Below, in pieces: positions 21,682 through 31,934 of a stretch of 64,000 nt of DNA. The translations under genes and the position numbers were made by a program. The DNA lies in NCBI RefSeq assembly GCF_014168815.1, contig NZ_AP021972.1, forward strand, positions 5,096,025 to 5,160,024, written 5' to 3'. Position 1 is the stretch's first letter; the number at the start of each line of letters is the position of its first letter. The DNA comes from Klebsiella sp. WP3-W18-ESBL-02 (GTDB taxonomy: Bacteria > Pseudomonadota > Gammaproteobacteria > Enterobacterales > Enterobacteriaceae). The notes under the pieces were generated by a model that saw only the letters and a list, made by a program, of their open reading frames with translations, did not search any database and had not been told where the DNA came from.

Positions 21682-23178
21682 ATGGCCCAACCACATTTAT
21701 TAGCAGAAAGAATTTCGCGGCTGAGCGGCGCGCTGGAGAAAGGGCTATTTGAACGTAGTCATGCCATTCGTCTGTGCCTGCTGGCAGCGCTGAGCGGCGA
21801 AAGCGTCTTTTTACTTGGCCCTCCGGGCATCGCAAAAAGCCTGATAGCCCGTCGCCTGAAATTTGCTTTCCAGCACGCCCGCGCTTTCGAGTACCTGATG
21901 ACGCGCTTTTCCACGCCGGAAGAAGTGTTTGGGCCACTCTCTATCCAGGCGTTAAAAGATGAAGGTCGCTATGAGCGCCTGACCGCTGGCTATCTGCCGG
22001 AAGCCGAGATCGTGTTTCTGGATGAAATCTGGAAGGCGGGCCCGGCCATTCTGAACACCTTACTTACCGCCATTAACGAACGCCATTTCCGTAACGGCGC
22101 CAGCGTTGAAAAAATTCCCATGCGTTTGCTGGTTACCGCATCGAACGAACTGCCGGAGGCCGAAAGCAGCCTGGAAGCACTGTACGACCGCATGCTGATT
22201 CGCCTGTGGCTCGACAAAGTGCAGGACAAAGGCAATTTCCGCTCCATGCTGATTAGCCAGCAGGACGAAAACGACAATCCGATCCCGGCCAGTCTTCAGG
22301 TAACGGATGAAGAGTACTTCCAGTGGCAGAAGGATATCGGCAACGTCAAGCTGCCGGACGCGGTGTTTGAGCTTATTTTCACCCTGCGCCAGCAGTTGGA
22401 TAACCTGCCAAACGCACCTTATGTTTCCGATCGTCGCTGGAAAAAGGCGATCCGCCTGCTGCAGGCCTGCGCCTTCTTCAGCGGCCGAGATGCGATCGCA
22501 CCTATCGATCTGATCCTGCTCAAAGAGTGCCTGTGGCACGATGCTGAAAGCCTGAATCTGCTTAAACAACAGATAGATATTTTGATGACCGGACATGCAT
22601 GGCAGCAGCAGACCATGCTCAATAAGCTGGGCGCGATTACCCAACAGCGCCTGCAAATTCAGCAACAGCAAAGCGACAAAACGGCGTTGAAAGTCATCCG
22701 CCTGGGCGGCATGTTCAGCCGCAAGCCGCACTACGAGCTGCCGCCGGAGGTACAATCGCCTACGATCACCCTACTGCTGCAGCAGCCGCTGAAGCTGCAC
22801 GATATTGAAGTCATTCACATAACCTTCGAGCGCCAGGCGCTGGCTAACTGGCTGGAGAAAGGCGGTGAAATTCGCGGCAAACTGAACGGCATCGGCTTTG
22901 CACTAACGCTGAATATGGAAGTCGATGCTGCGCAGCACCTGGTGGTGCGCGACGTCAGTCTGCAGGGTACCCGGCTATCGCTGCCGGGCTCCGGCAGCAC
23001 GGAAAATATGCCGAGCGAAATCCGCCAGCAGCTGCTCGCCTTAGAGGAAGAATGGCACCAGCAGCACAACCGCTTTAGCGAACAGCAAAAATGCCTGTTC
23101 ATCAATGAAGAGTGGCTGGGGCGTATCGAAGCCAGTCTGCAGGACGTCGCAGCGCAAATTAAGCAGGCGCAGCTTTAA
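21682..23178 (+). CDS. ravA: MoxR-family AAA+ ATPase RavA
   Basis: 498 residues. Walker A is GPPGIAKS (46-53), Walker B is VFLDEIWKA near 112, and sensor residues follow; a triple-helical and LARA domain occupy the C-terminal half. In E. coli, RavA binds the lysine decarboxylase LdcI and ppGpp-linked control, and works with ViaA on respiratory complexes and aminoglycoside sensitivity. The stop overlaps the viaA ATG by one base (TAATG), so the pair is coupled. Confidence 0.96.
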   Translation: MAQPHLLAERISRLSGALEKGLFERSHAIRLCLLAALSGESVFLLGPPGIAKSLIARRLKFAFQHARAFEYLMTRFSTPEEVFGPLSIQALKDEGRYERLTAGYLPEAEIVFLDEIWKAGPAILNTLLTAINERHFRNGASVEKIPMRLLVTASNELPEAESSLEALYDRMLIRLWLDKVQDKGNFRSMLISQQDENDNPIPASLQVTDEEYFQWQKDIGNVKLPDAVFELIFTLRQQLDNLPNAPYVSDRRWKKAIRLLQACAFFSGRDAIAPIDLILLKECLWHDAESLNLLKQQIDILMTGHAWQQQTMLNKLGAITQQRLQIQQQQSDKTALKVIRLGGMFSRKPHYELPPEVQSPTITLLLQQPLKLHDIEVIHITFERQALANWLEKGGEIRGKLNGIGFALTLNMEVDAAQHLVVRDVSLQGTRLSLPGSGSTENMPSEIRQQLLALEEEWHQQHNRFSEQQKCLFINEEWLGRIEASLQDVAAQIKQAQL

Positions 23179-24629
23179 TGCTCACCATCGACACGCTCAA
23201 CGTCATGCTGGCGGTCAGCGAAGAGGGGATGATCGAAGAGATGATCATCGCCCTGCTGGCTTCGCCGCAGCTGGCCGTGTTCTTTGAAAAATTCCCACGA
23301 CTAAAAAGCGCCATTACCGACGATCTGCCCCGCTGGCGTGAAACCTTCAGAAACCGCTTAAAGGGCGCGCCGGTGCCGCAGGAGCTGGAAGAGGAGGTTA
23401 TCTGCTACCAGCAGAGCCAGATTCTCTCCACCAGCCAGTTTATTGTGCAACTGCCGCAGATTCTGGCGCTGTTGATTCGGGTGCAGTCGCCGTTTGCCGG
23501 CCAGGCTCAGCAGCTGGTGGCAAACAACACCACCTTTACACCGGCCCTTCATACCCTTTTTCTACAACGCTGGCGGCTAAGCCTGGTGGTTCAGGTCACC
23601 TCGCTCAACCAACAGCTGCTGGAAGAAGAACGCGAGCAGCTGCTGAGCGAAGTGCAGGAACGTATGACCCTAAGCGGCCAGCTGGAGCCGCTGCTGGTGG
23701 AAAACGACAGCGCGGGCGGGCGACTCTGGGACATGAGCGCGGGTCAGCTTAAGCGCGGCGACTATCAGCTGATTGTTAAATACGGCGAGTTTCTCAGCCA
23801 GCAGCCAGAGCTGCTGCGCCTGGCCGAGCAGCTTGGTCGCTCACGGGAAGCGAAATCTGTGCCGAAAAAAGACGCACCGATGGAGACGTTCCGTGCGCTG
23901 GTTCGTGAACCGTCGACCGTGCCGGAACAGGTCGACGGCATCCAGCAAAGCGATGACATTCTGCGCCTGTTGCCGCCGGAGCTGGCGACGCTTGGGATCA
24001 CCGAGCTGGAATACGAGTTCTATCGCCGGCTGGTGGAAAAGCAGCTGTTAACCTACCGGCTGCACGGCGACGCGTGGCGAGAGAAAATCACTGAACGTCC
24101 GGTCGTGCGCCAGGATGTCGACGAACAGCCCCGCGGGCCGTTTATTGTCTGCGTCGACACGTCTGGCTCAATGGGTGGCTTCAACGAACAGTGCGCCAAA
24201 GCGTTCTGCCTGGCGCTGATGCGGGTGGCGCTGGCCGACAACCGCCGCTGCTACATTATGCTGTTCTCCAGCGAAGTGGTGCGCTACGAGCTAGCTGGCC
24301 GTCAGGGGCTGGAGCAAGCGATCCGCTTTTTGAGCCAGCGGTTTCGCGGCGGCACCGACATGGCCAGCTGTTTCCGCGCCATTATTGAGCATCTGCAAAA
24401 CCCGCAGTGGCAGGACGCCGATGCGGTGGTGATTTCTGATTTTATCGCCCAACGGCTGCCGGATGAGGTGGTCAAAAAGGTAGGGGAGCTTCAGCAGAAA
24501 CATCAGCATCGTTTTCACGCGGTGGCGATGTCCGCACACGGCAAACCCGGGATCATGCGCATTTTCGATCATATCTGGCGCTTTGATACCGGGTTAAGAA
24601 GCCGCCTGCTGAGGCGCTGGCGGCGTTAG
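23178..24629 (+). CDS. viaA: VWA-domain protein ViaA, RavA partner
   Basis: 483 residues. The C-terminal von Willebrand A domain has the metal-ion-dependent adhesion site DTSGSMGG starting at residue 327, plus the RGGTD segment near 390. The N-terminal 300 residues are helical. It stimulates RavA ATPase. Overlaps ravA and converges on asnA with a six-base gap and no hairpin terminator visible. Confidence 0.95.
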   Translation: MLTIDTLNVMLAVSEEGMIEEMIIALLASPQLAVFFEKFPRLKSAITDDLPRWRETFRNRLKGAPVPQELEEEVICYQQSQILSTSQFIVQLPQILALLIRVQSPFAGQAQQLVANNTTFTPALHTLFLQRWRLSLVVQVTSLNQQLLEEEREQLLSEVQERMTLSGQLEPLLVENDSAGGRLWDMSAGQLKRGDYQLIVKYGEFLSQQPELLRLAEQLGRSREAKSVPKKDAPMETFRALVREPSTVPEQVDGIQQSDDILRLLPPELATLGITELEYEFYRRLVEKQLLTYRLHGDAWREKITERPVVRQDVDEQPRGPFIVCVDTSGSMGGFNEQCAKAFCLALMRVALADNRRCYIMLFSSEVVRYELAGRQGLEQAIRFLSQRFRGGTDMASCFRAIIEHLQNPQWQDADAVVISDFIAQRLPDEVVKKVGELQQKHQHRFHAVAMSAHGKPGIMRIFDHIWRFDTGLRSRLLRRWRR

Positions 24630-24635
24630 ACTGGG

Positions 24636-25628
24636 TTACAGCAGAGCAGAGACGCTTTCACGAACCTGGGCTGGCCATACGCCGCACTGCACCTGGCCGA
24701 TATGAGACAGTTGCAGTAGCAGCATCGTCAAACGAGACTGACCAATACCGCCGCCGATCGTCTGCGGCATGTCACCGCGCAGCAGCGCCTGGTGCCACTC
24801 CAACTGTAAACGATCTTCATCGCCGGTGATCTGCAACTGGTGTTTCAGCGCTTTCGCATCCACGCGGATCCCCATGGAAGAAATCTCAAACGCGTCTTCC
24901 AGCACCGGGTTCCACACCAGGATATCGCCGTTTAGCCCGGCAAAACCGGAAGCGGCCTGAGTGCTCCAGTCATCATAGTCCGGCGCACGGACGTCGTGCC
25001 GCTGGCCGTCAGACAGTTTACCGCCGATACCAATCAGGAAGACCGCGCCCAGCTCTTTGGCAATTGCGCGCTCGCGCCCTTTCGCATCCAGGCCCGGGTA
25101 ACGGCTCAGCAGCGTTTCGCTGTGTACAAAGTGAATCTGCTCTGGCAGGAACGGCGTCAGACCAAATTCTTTGCTTACGGCGGTTTCTGTTTCTTTAATA
25201 CCCGCCCAGATAGCCTTCACGGTGCTTTCCAGCGTGCCGATATGGCGTTCATCATCACCCATCACGCGTTCCCAGTCCCACTGGTCAACGTAAACGGAGT
25301 GAATCGGAGAAAGTCGGTCTTCATCGGGGCGAAGGGCCTTCATGTGCGTGTACAGCCCTTCGCCCGCGCTGAAGTCGTGTTGTCCCAGGGTTTGACGCTT
25401 CCACTTCGCCAGTGAATGAACCACTTCGAACTGGGCGTCTGGCAGTGTTTTCACTTTCACCTGAACCGCCTTCTCGCAGCCAGACAGGTTGTCCTGTGTC
25501 CCATCGCCCACGCGGCTTAAGATCGGCGCCTGGACTTCTACGAGCCCTAGCTTCTCTTCCAACTGACGGGAAAAATAGGATTTAACGAAACTAATCTGGC
25601 GTTGTTTTGCGATGTATGCGGTTTTCAT
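24636..25628 (-). CDS. asnA: Aspartate-ammonia ligase (asparagine synthetase A)
   Basis: Makes asparagine from aspartate, ATP and ammonia. 330 residues from ATG 25628 (MKTAYIAKQRQISFVKSYF), preceded by AGGAG; an upstream in-frame ATG at 25688 would add 20 unconserved residues and was rejected. Class II tRNA-synthetase-like fold, with the motif 3-like GGGIGQSRL near the C-terminus. Divergent from its regulator asnC, as in E. coli, with the AsnC-controlled promoter in the 151-base gap. Confidence 0.97.
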   Translation of the reverse strand: MKTAYIAKQRQISFVKSYFSRQLEEKLGLVEVQAPILSRVGDGTQDNLSGCEKAVQVKVKTLPDAQFEVVHSLAKWKRQTLGQHDFSAGEGLYTHMKALRPDEDRLSPIHSVYVDQWDWERVMGDDERHIGTLESTVKAIWAGIKETETAVSKEFGLTPFLPEQIHFVHSETLLSRYPGLDAKGRERAIAKELGAVFLIGIGGKLSDGQRHDVRAPDYDDWSTQAASGFAGLNGDILVWNPVLEDAFEISSMGIRVDAKALKHQLQITGDEDRLQLEWHQALLRGDMPQTIGGGIGQSRLTMLLLQLSHIGQVQCGVWPAQVRESVSALL

Positions 25629-25779
25629 TATTTTTACTCCTGCGTCCTGTTGCCACTGATTAAGCAACAAAACCGGCCCACAATTCAATAATCAAACAAC
25701 AAAAAGCCCATCTCACTTTTAATTCATCAAAATTAAAGGCTAGAATAGAAAGAATCACTAATCTTCATAAGAAAAACCT

Positions 25780-26238
25780 ATGGAAAATTATCAGATCGAC
25801 AATCTGGACCGCGGCATCCTGGAAGCGCTAATGGCCAATGCCCGTACCGCTTACGCCGAATTGGCTAAACAGTTCGCCGTGAGTCCGGGGACCATCCATG
25901 TGCGCGTAGAGAAGATGAAACAGGCAGGGATCATCACCGGTGCGCATGTGGACGTCAGCCCCAAACAACTCGGTTATGACGTAGGGTGCTTTATCGGCAT
26001 CATTCTCAAGAGCGCCAAAGACTACCCATCAGCGCTGGCACGCCTGGAAAGCCTGGATGAAGTCACCGAGGCGTATTACACCACCGGCCACTACAGCATC
26101 TTTATTAAGGTGATGTGTAAATCTATCGATGCGCTGCAGCAGGTACTTATCAACAAGATCCAAACAATTGATGAAATTCAGTCCACTGAAACGCTGATCG
26201 TTCTGCAGAACCCGATCATGCGTACCATCAAGCCTTGA
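25780..26238 (+). CDS. asnC: Lrp/AsnC-family regulator AsnC
   Basis: 152 residues. N-terminal HTH (DRGILEALMANARTAYAELA, recognition helix near 30-45) and C-terminal RAM ligand/oligomerisation domain. Activates asnA in the absence of asparagine and represses itself; in E. coli its transcription also reaches mioC and oriC. Confidence 0.97.
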   Translation: MENYQIDNLDRGILEALMANARTAYAELAKQFAVSPGTIHVRVEKMKQAGIITGAHVDVSPKQLGYDVGCFIGIILKSAKDYPSALARLESLDEVTEAYYTTGHYSIFIKVMCKSIDALQQVLINKIQTIDEIQSTETLIVLQNPIMRTIKP

Positions 26239-26259
26239 TCGCTTTTTTTAATCCCACAT

Positions 26260-26268
26260 TTTTCCACA
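26260..26268 (+). promoter_or_regulatory. DnaA box upstream of mioC
   Basis: TTTTCCACA, one mismatch from TTATCCACA, 59 bases before the mioC start. It matches the position of the DnaA box that represses the mioC promoter in E. coli. Confidence 0.6.
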
Positions 26269-26326
26269 GGTAGATCCCAGCTCGCTCACAGCGTACAATG
26301 CGCTCTCTCTATAAAGGTGGGCGAGC

Positions 26327-26767
26327 ATGGCAGACATCACTTTAATCAGCGGCAGCACGCTTGGCAGTGCGGAATATGTCGCGGAACACCTGGCCGAAAA
26401 GCTGGACGACGCCGGCATGACCAGTGAAATACTGCACGGGCCGATGCTGGATGAGGTTCCGCATGAAGGAATCTGGCTGGTGGTCAGCTCAACGCACGGT
26501 GCCGGTGACATTCCGGACAACCTTCTGCCCTTATATGAAGCATTGCATGAGCAAAAACCGGATCTCTCTCAGGTTCGCTTCGGGGCTATTGGCATCGGTA
26601 GCCGCGAATATGACACCTTTTGCGGCGCGATCGATAAGCTGGAAGCCGAATTGAAAGCCTGCGGGGCAAAACAGATCGGGGAGACGCTGCGGATCAACGT
26701 ACTGGAACATGAAATTCCGGAAGATCCGGCGGAAATATGGCTGCGATCGTGGCAACCAATGCTCTGA
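26327..26767 (+). CDS. mioC: Flavodoxin-like protein MioC
   Basis: 146-residue FMN-binding flavodoxin-fold protein; the phosphate-binding loop is SGSTLGSAEY at 9-18 and the isoalloxazine loop STHGAGDIPDN near 56. Implicated in biotin synthase electron transfer in vitro. It reads directly into oriC, which starts about 25 bases after its stop, so its transcription affects origin topology in E. coli. Confidence 0.97.
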   Translation: MADITLISGSTLGSAEYVAEHLAEKLDDAGMTSEILHGPMLDEVPHEGIWLVVSSTHGAGDIPDNLLPLYEALHEQKPDLSQVRFGAIGIGSREYDTFCGAIDKLEAELKACGAKQIGETLRINVLEHEIPEDPAEIWLRSWQPML

Positions 26768-26788
26768 GATTTGTAAAGATCGAACTTT

Positions 26789-27060
26789 TTTATGTGGATA
26801 ACTCTGGTTAAAAGCTTGGATCAACCGGTAGTTATCCAAAGAATAACCGTTGGCTAGTTTTTGAGTTGTGTATAACCCTCCACTTTGATCCCAGCTTATA
26901 CGGTCCAGGATCACCGATCATTCACAGAAAACGATCCGCCTTAACCGGTTGATCTTAATGTCAGGATCGTACTTATCCACAAGACTTGCCGATCCTAATA
27001 AGAGATCACAATAGAACAGATCTCTAAATAAAAAGATCTTCTTTTTAATACCCAGGATCC
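26789..27060. other. oriC: Chromosomal replication origin oriC
   Basis: All core elements of enterobacterial oriC are visible between mioC and mnmG. DnaA boxes: R4 TGTGGATAA 26793-26801, R3 TTATCCAAA 26832-26840, R2 TGTGTATAA 26867-26875, R5/M TCATTCACA 26918-26926, R1 TTATCCACA 26973-26981. The unwinding element has three 13-mers: R 26995-27007 (CTAATAAGAGATC), M 27010-27022 (AATAGAACAGATC), L 27026-27038 (AAATAAAAAGATC), then an AT cluster to the GGATCC at 27055-27060. GATC (Dam/SeqA) sites are dense. Box spacing matches E. coli; several inter-box bases differ. Confidence 0.97.
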
Positions 27061-27148
27061 AGACGCTTTCTCCATCGACTAAAGTTGAGTAGAATCCACG
27101 CCCGGACTTCAATCCATTTAAAAACCGCAGTACGCGAGGCAAACCACC

Positions 27149-29038
27149 ATGTTTTATCAGGATCCTTTTGACGTCATCATCATTGGCGGGGGTCATGCAG
27201 GCACTGAGGCCGCGATGGCCGCAGCGCGAATGGGCCAACAAACCCTGCTTTTGACACACAATATCGACACTCTGGGGCAGATGAGCTGCAACCCGGCGAT
27301 TGGCGGCATTGGGAAAGGACACCTGGTAAAAGAAGTGGATGCGCTTGGCGGCCTGATGGCAACGGCGATCGACCATGCAGGTATTCAGTTTAGGATACTA
27401 AACGCCAGCAAAGGCCCGGCCGTTCGTGCCACTCGCGCCCAGGCAGATCGCGTACTTTACCGTCAGGCGGTGCGTACCGCACTGGAGAATCAGCCAAACC
27501 TGATGATCTTCCAGCAGGCGGTAGAAGATCTGATTGTCGAGAACGATCGCGTTGTCGGTGCTGTCACCCAGATGGGGCTGAAATTCCGCGCGAAAGCGGT
27601 AGTGCTGACCGTGGGGACATTCCTTGACGGTAAAATTCATATCGGTCTGGATAACTACAGCGGTGGCCGTGCGGGCGATCCGCCGTCTATCCCGCTGTCT
27701 CGTCGTCTGCGTGAACTGCCGCTGCGCGTCAGCCGCCTGAAAACCGGTACGCCGCCGCGCATTGACGCACGGACTATCGACTTCAGCGTACTGGGCCAGC
27801 AAAACAGCGACGACCCTATGCCGGTGTTCTCGTTCCTTGGCGATGTCTCTCAGCACCCGCGTCAGATGCCGTGCTACGTGACGCACACCAACGAGAAAAC
27901 CCACGACGTCATCCGCAATAACCTCGATCGTAGCCCGATGTATGCTGGCGTGATCGAAGGGATCGGCCCACGCTATTGCCCGTCGATCGAAGATAAAGTG
28001 ATGCGCTTTGCCGATCGTAATCAGCACCAGATCTTCCTCGAGCCGGAAGGGCTGACGTCTAACGAAATTTATCCGAACGGTATCTCCACCAGCCTGCCGT
28101 TCGATGTGCAGATGCAGATTGTCCGCTCCATGCAGGGGATGGAAAATGCGCGCATCGTGCGCCCTGGCTACGCCATTGAATACGATTTCTTCGATCCGCG
28201 TGACCTGAAGCCAACGCTGGAAAGCAAGTATATCCACGGCCTGTTCTTTGCCGGCCAGATCAACGGCACCACCGGTTACGAAGAAGCTGCCGCGCAGGGG
28301 CTGCTGGCGGGCTTGAATGCCGCCCGTCTGTCTGCCGACAAAGACGGCTGGGCGCCGCGCCGCGATCAGGCCTATCTTGGCGTACTGGTCGATGACCTCT
28401 GCACGCTGGGCACCAAAGAACCGTACCGCATGTTTACCTCACGCGCTGAATATCGCCTGATGCTGCGCGAAGACAATGCTGATCTGCGCCTGACTGAAAT
28501 TGGTCGCGAGCTGGGAATGGTCGATGATGTCCGCTGGGCGCGCTTCAACGAGAAGCTGGAGAACATCGAACGTGAACGCCAGCGCCTGAAATCCACCTGG
28601 GTCGCGCCTTCGGCAGCGACGGCGGCAGAAGTGAATGCTCACCTGACCGCGCCGCTGTCTCGTGAAGCTAACGGTGAAGACCTGCTGCGTCGCCCGGAAA
28701 TGACCTACGCACAGCTGACCTCTCTGACGCCGTTCTCACCGGCGCTGGACGATGTACAGGCGGCGGAACAGGTTGAAATCCAAGTGAAATACGAAGGTTA
28801 TATCGCGCGTCAGCAGGATGAGATCGAAAAACAGCAGCGCAATGAAAATACGCTGCTGCCTGAAACGCTGGACTATCGCCAGGTTAACGGTTTGTCCAAT
28901 GAAGTGATCGCGAAACTTAACGATCACAAACCGGTTTCTATCGGCCAGGCGTCACGCATTTCCGGGATCACCCCGGCGGCAATCTCTATTTTGCTGGTAT
29001 GGCTGAAAAAACAAGGTCTGCTGCGCCGCAGCGCGTAA
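27149..29038 (+). CDS. mnmG: tRNA uridine-34 modification enzyme MnmG (GidA)
   Basis: 629-residue FAD enzyme that, with MnmE (also in this window at 59.6 kb), installs the carboxymethylaminomethyl group at U34 of certain tRNAs. FAD-binding IIGGGHAGTEAA near residue 10; conserved NPAIGGIGKGHLVKE near 48; C-terminal helical MnmE/tRNA-binding domain. Its promoter region (27061-27148) lies against oriC and its transcription away from oriC aids initiation in E. coli. Confidence 0.98.
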   Translation: MFYQDPFDVIIIGGGHAGTEAAMAAARMGQQTLLLTHNIDTLGQMSCNPAIGGIGKGHLVKEVDALGGLMATAIDHAGIQFRILNASKGPAVRATRAQADRVLYRQAVRTALENQPNLMIFQQAVEDLIVENDRVVGAVTQMGLKFRAKAVVLTVGTFLDGKIHIGLDNYSGGRAGDPPSIPLSRRLRELPLRVSRLKTGTPPRIDARTIDFSVLGQQNSDDPMPVFSFLGDVSQHPRQMPCYVTHTNEKTHDVIRNNLDRSPMYAGVIEGIGPRYCPSIEDKVMRFADRNQHQIFLEPEGLTSNEIYPNGISTSLPFDVQMQIVRSMQGMENARIVRPGYAIEYDFFDPRDLKPTLESKYIHGLFFAGQINGTTGYEEAAAQGLLAGLNAARLSADKDGWAPRRDQAYLGVLVDDLCTLGTKEPYRMFTSRAEYRLMLREDNADLRLTEIGRELGMVDDVRWARFNEKLENIERERQRLKSTWVAPSAATAAEVNAHLTAPLSREANGEDLLRRPEMTYAQLTSLTPFSPALDDVQAAEQVEIQVKYEGYIARQQDEIEKQQRNENTLLPETLDYRQVNGLSNEVIAKLNDHKPVSIGQASRISGITPAAISILLVWLKKQGLLRRSA

Positions 29039-29045
29039 TGATTGA

Positions 29046-29120
29046 ACATTGCCCGGTGGCGCTATGCTTACCGGGCCTACTTTGTAGGTCGGATAAGGCG
29101 AAGTCGCCATCCGGCAGATT
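29046..29120. repeat. REP/BIME element between mnmG and rsmG
   Basis: Two adjoining palindromes: GCCCGGTGGCGCTATGCTTACCGGGC-type (29050-29076) and GTCGGATAAGGCG...CGCCATCCGGC (29087-29117). Confidence 0.75.
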
Positions 29121-29140
29121 ATCGCTAACAGGTATTCTCT

Positions 29141-29764
29141 GTGCTCAACAAACTCTCTCGACTGCTGAATGAAGCAGGCATTTCCCTCTCCGATCACCAG
29201 AAAAATCAGCTTGTCGGCTATGTCGATATGCTGCATAAGTGGAACAAGGCGTACAACCTGACGTCGGTGCGCGATCCGAACGAGATGCTGGTTCGCCACA
29301 TCCTCGACAGCATTGTGGTGGCACCGTCGCTGAAAGGTGAACGTTTTATCGATGTCGGTACCGGGCCGGGCCTGCCGGGTATTCCGCTGTCTATCGTGCG
29401 TCCGGATGCGCACTTCACGCTGCTCGATAGCTTGGGCAAGCGCGTTCGCTTTCTGCGCCAGGTTCAGCACGAACTGAATCTGGACAACATCACGCCGGTG
29501 CAGAGCCGCGTTGAAGCATTCCCCGCTGAGCCGCCGTTTGACGGTGTCATCAGCCGCGCCTTCGCCTCGCTGACCGATATGGTGAACTGGTGTCATCATC
29601 TCCCGGGTGCGGAAGGGCGCTTCTACGCGCTGAAAGGGCAGCTGCCGGAAGATGAAATTGCGCAACTTCCAGAGGGATTTAGCGTGGAGTCCGTGGTCGA
29701 ATTACGGGTTCCTCAGTTGGAAGGGGAGCGTCATTTGGTGATTATTACACCAAACAAAATTTAA
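29141..29764 (+). CDS. rsmG: 16S rRNA (guanine-527-N7)-methyltransferase RsmG (GidB)
   Basis: 207 residues, family length. SAM-binding motif FIDVGTGPGLPGIPL near residue 70. It methylates G527 of 16S rRNA; loss gives low-level streptomycin resistance. The start is GTG at 29141, consistent with the E. coli N-terminus MLNKLS. Downstream of mnmG with a REP element in between, as in the E. coli gid pair. Confidence 0.97.
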   Translation: MLNKLSRLLNEAGISLSDHQKNQLVGYVDMLHKWNKAYNLTSVRDPNEMLVRHILDSIVVAPSLKGERFIDVGTGPGLPGIPLSIVRPDAHFTLLDSLGKRVRFLRQVQHELNLDNITPVQSRVEAFPAEPPFDGVISRAFASLTDMVNWCHHLPGAEGRFYALKGQLPEDEIAQLPEGFSVESVVELRVPQLEGERHLVIITPNKI

Positions 29765-30378
29765 TTTTTATCAAAAAAAGTAGAAAAAAAAGGCGGGTTC
29801 AGGTGTTAACAAACTGGCGACACTGCCCGCCGTTGTATGACTGAATTTTACTAAGACTTAACCTGTTTTTATCTTATCGATAACCAAGCTTTTTTTGTTA
29901 ATGATGAGAATAGTAAACGTGGAAAATATCAGTCTGCTATAAATCAGCAGGTAAGTCATTTGTTCATGTTAATAATTTATTATAAATGTCAACGAATGGT
30001 TTTTGTTCTGTATCTACGTTTTTTTAAAAGAGTACTCAGATTTAGCCTTAGATATCAAAACGATGAGAACTCATATTTTGCGACGTTGATACAGAAGCCA
30101 GGCTCTAAAATGTTTAATATGTGATCTTGTGCACGCTTTATAGTCACTGTTTTCGCTGTATTTGCACTTTTGTACGATCGTTCACACTTTGACGAAAAGT
30201 AGGAAAATAGCGCGAATGAAAAATATTTAAATATTTATTCACCTTTTGGCTACTTATTGTTTGAAATCACGAGGCACCACCGTATAATTTGACCGCTTTT
30301 TGATGCTTGACTCTGAGCTTTAAAGAACGTTTTATACGACACGCGGCATACCTCAAAGGGAGCAGGAGTTCAAACGTG
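29765..30378. promoter_or_regulatory. rsmG-atpI intergenic region with atp operon promoter
   Basis: A 614-base AT-rich gap with no convincing protein gene. The main atp promoter is at its right end: -35 TTGAAA (30261-30266), -10 TATAAT (30283-30288), 16-base spacer. Near rsmG there is a hairpin (GGCGGG...CCCGCC, 29792-29833, inner CAGGTGT/ACACTG pairing) with a run of eight A residues on its left, which makes it a good terminator on the minus strand. See findings. Confidence 0.75.
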
Positions 30379-30759
30379 ATGTCTATGTCGCTCGTGAGTC
30401 GAAATGTTGCTCGTAAGCTTCTGTTCATTCAGCTTCTGGCAGTGATAGCAAGTGGATTGCTGTTCAGCCTTAAAGACCCCGTCTGGGGCATCTCCGCCGC
30501 GTGTGGAGGCCTGGCAGTGTTACTGCCTAATATGTTGTTTATGATTTTTGCCTGGCGTCACCAGGTGCATACACCCGCGAAGGGCAAAGTGGCCTGGACG
30601 TTCGCCTTCGGCGAAGCGTTCAAGGTGCTAGCGATGCTGGTGTTACTGATTGTGGCGCTGGCGGTTTTAAAGGCGGTATTCTTACCGCTGATCGTTACAT
30701 GGATTTTGGTGCTAGTGGTTCAGATACTGGCGCCCGCTGTAATTAACAACAAAGGGTAA
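30379..30759 (+). CDS. atpI: ATP synthase accessory protein I
   Basis: 126 residues with four membrane helices; assists assembly of the c-ring and possibly Mg2+ supply. Start taken at ATG 30379 (MSMSLVSRNVARKL) to match the E. coli protein; a GTG three bases upstream has slightly better spacing to the GGAG site and cannot be excluded. First gene of the atp operon, eight bases before atpB. Confidence 0.93.
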   Translation: MSMSLVSRNVARKLLFIQLLAVIASGLLFSLKDPVWGISAACGGLAVLLPNMLFMIFAWRHQVHTPAKGKVAWTFAFGEAFKVLAMLVLLIVALAVLKAVFLPLIVTWILVLVVQILAPAVINNKG

Positions 30760-30767
30760 AAGGCATC

Positions 30768-31583
<816 letters not shown>

Positions 31584-31629
31584 TTTACCAACACTACTAC
31601 GTTTTAACTGAAACAAACTGGAGACTGTC

Positions 31630-31869
<240 letters not shown>

Positions 31870-31934
31870 TAAGCGTTGCTTTGAATTAAGTAAGAGCAAT
31901 ATCAGAACGTTAACTAGATAAGAGGCATTGTGCT

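Noticed and set aside
27398..28237. 279-codon minus-strand ORF opposite mnmG
   Set aside because: Shadow of the mnmG reading frame; no ribosome site or family features and the plus-strand protein is fully conserved.
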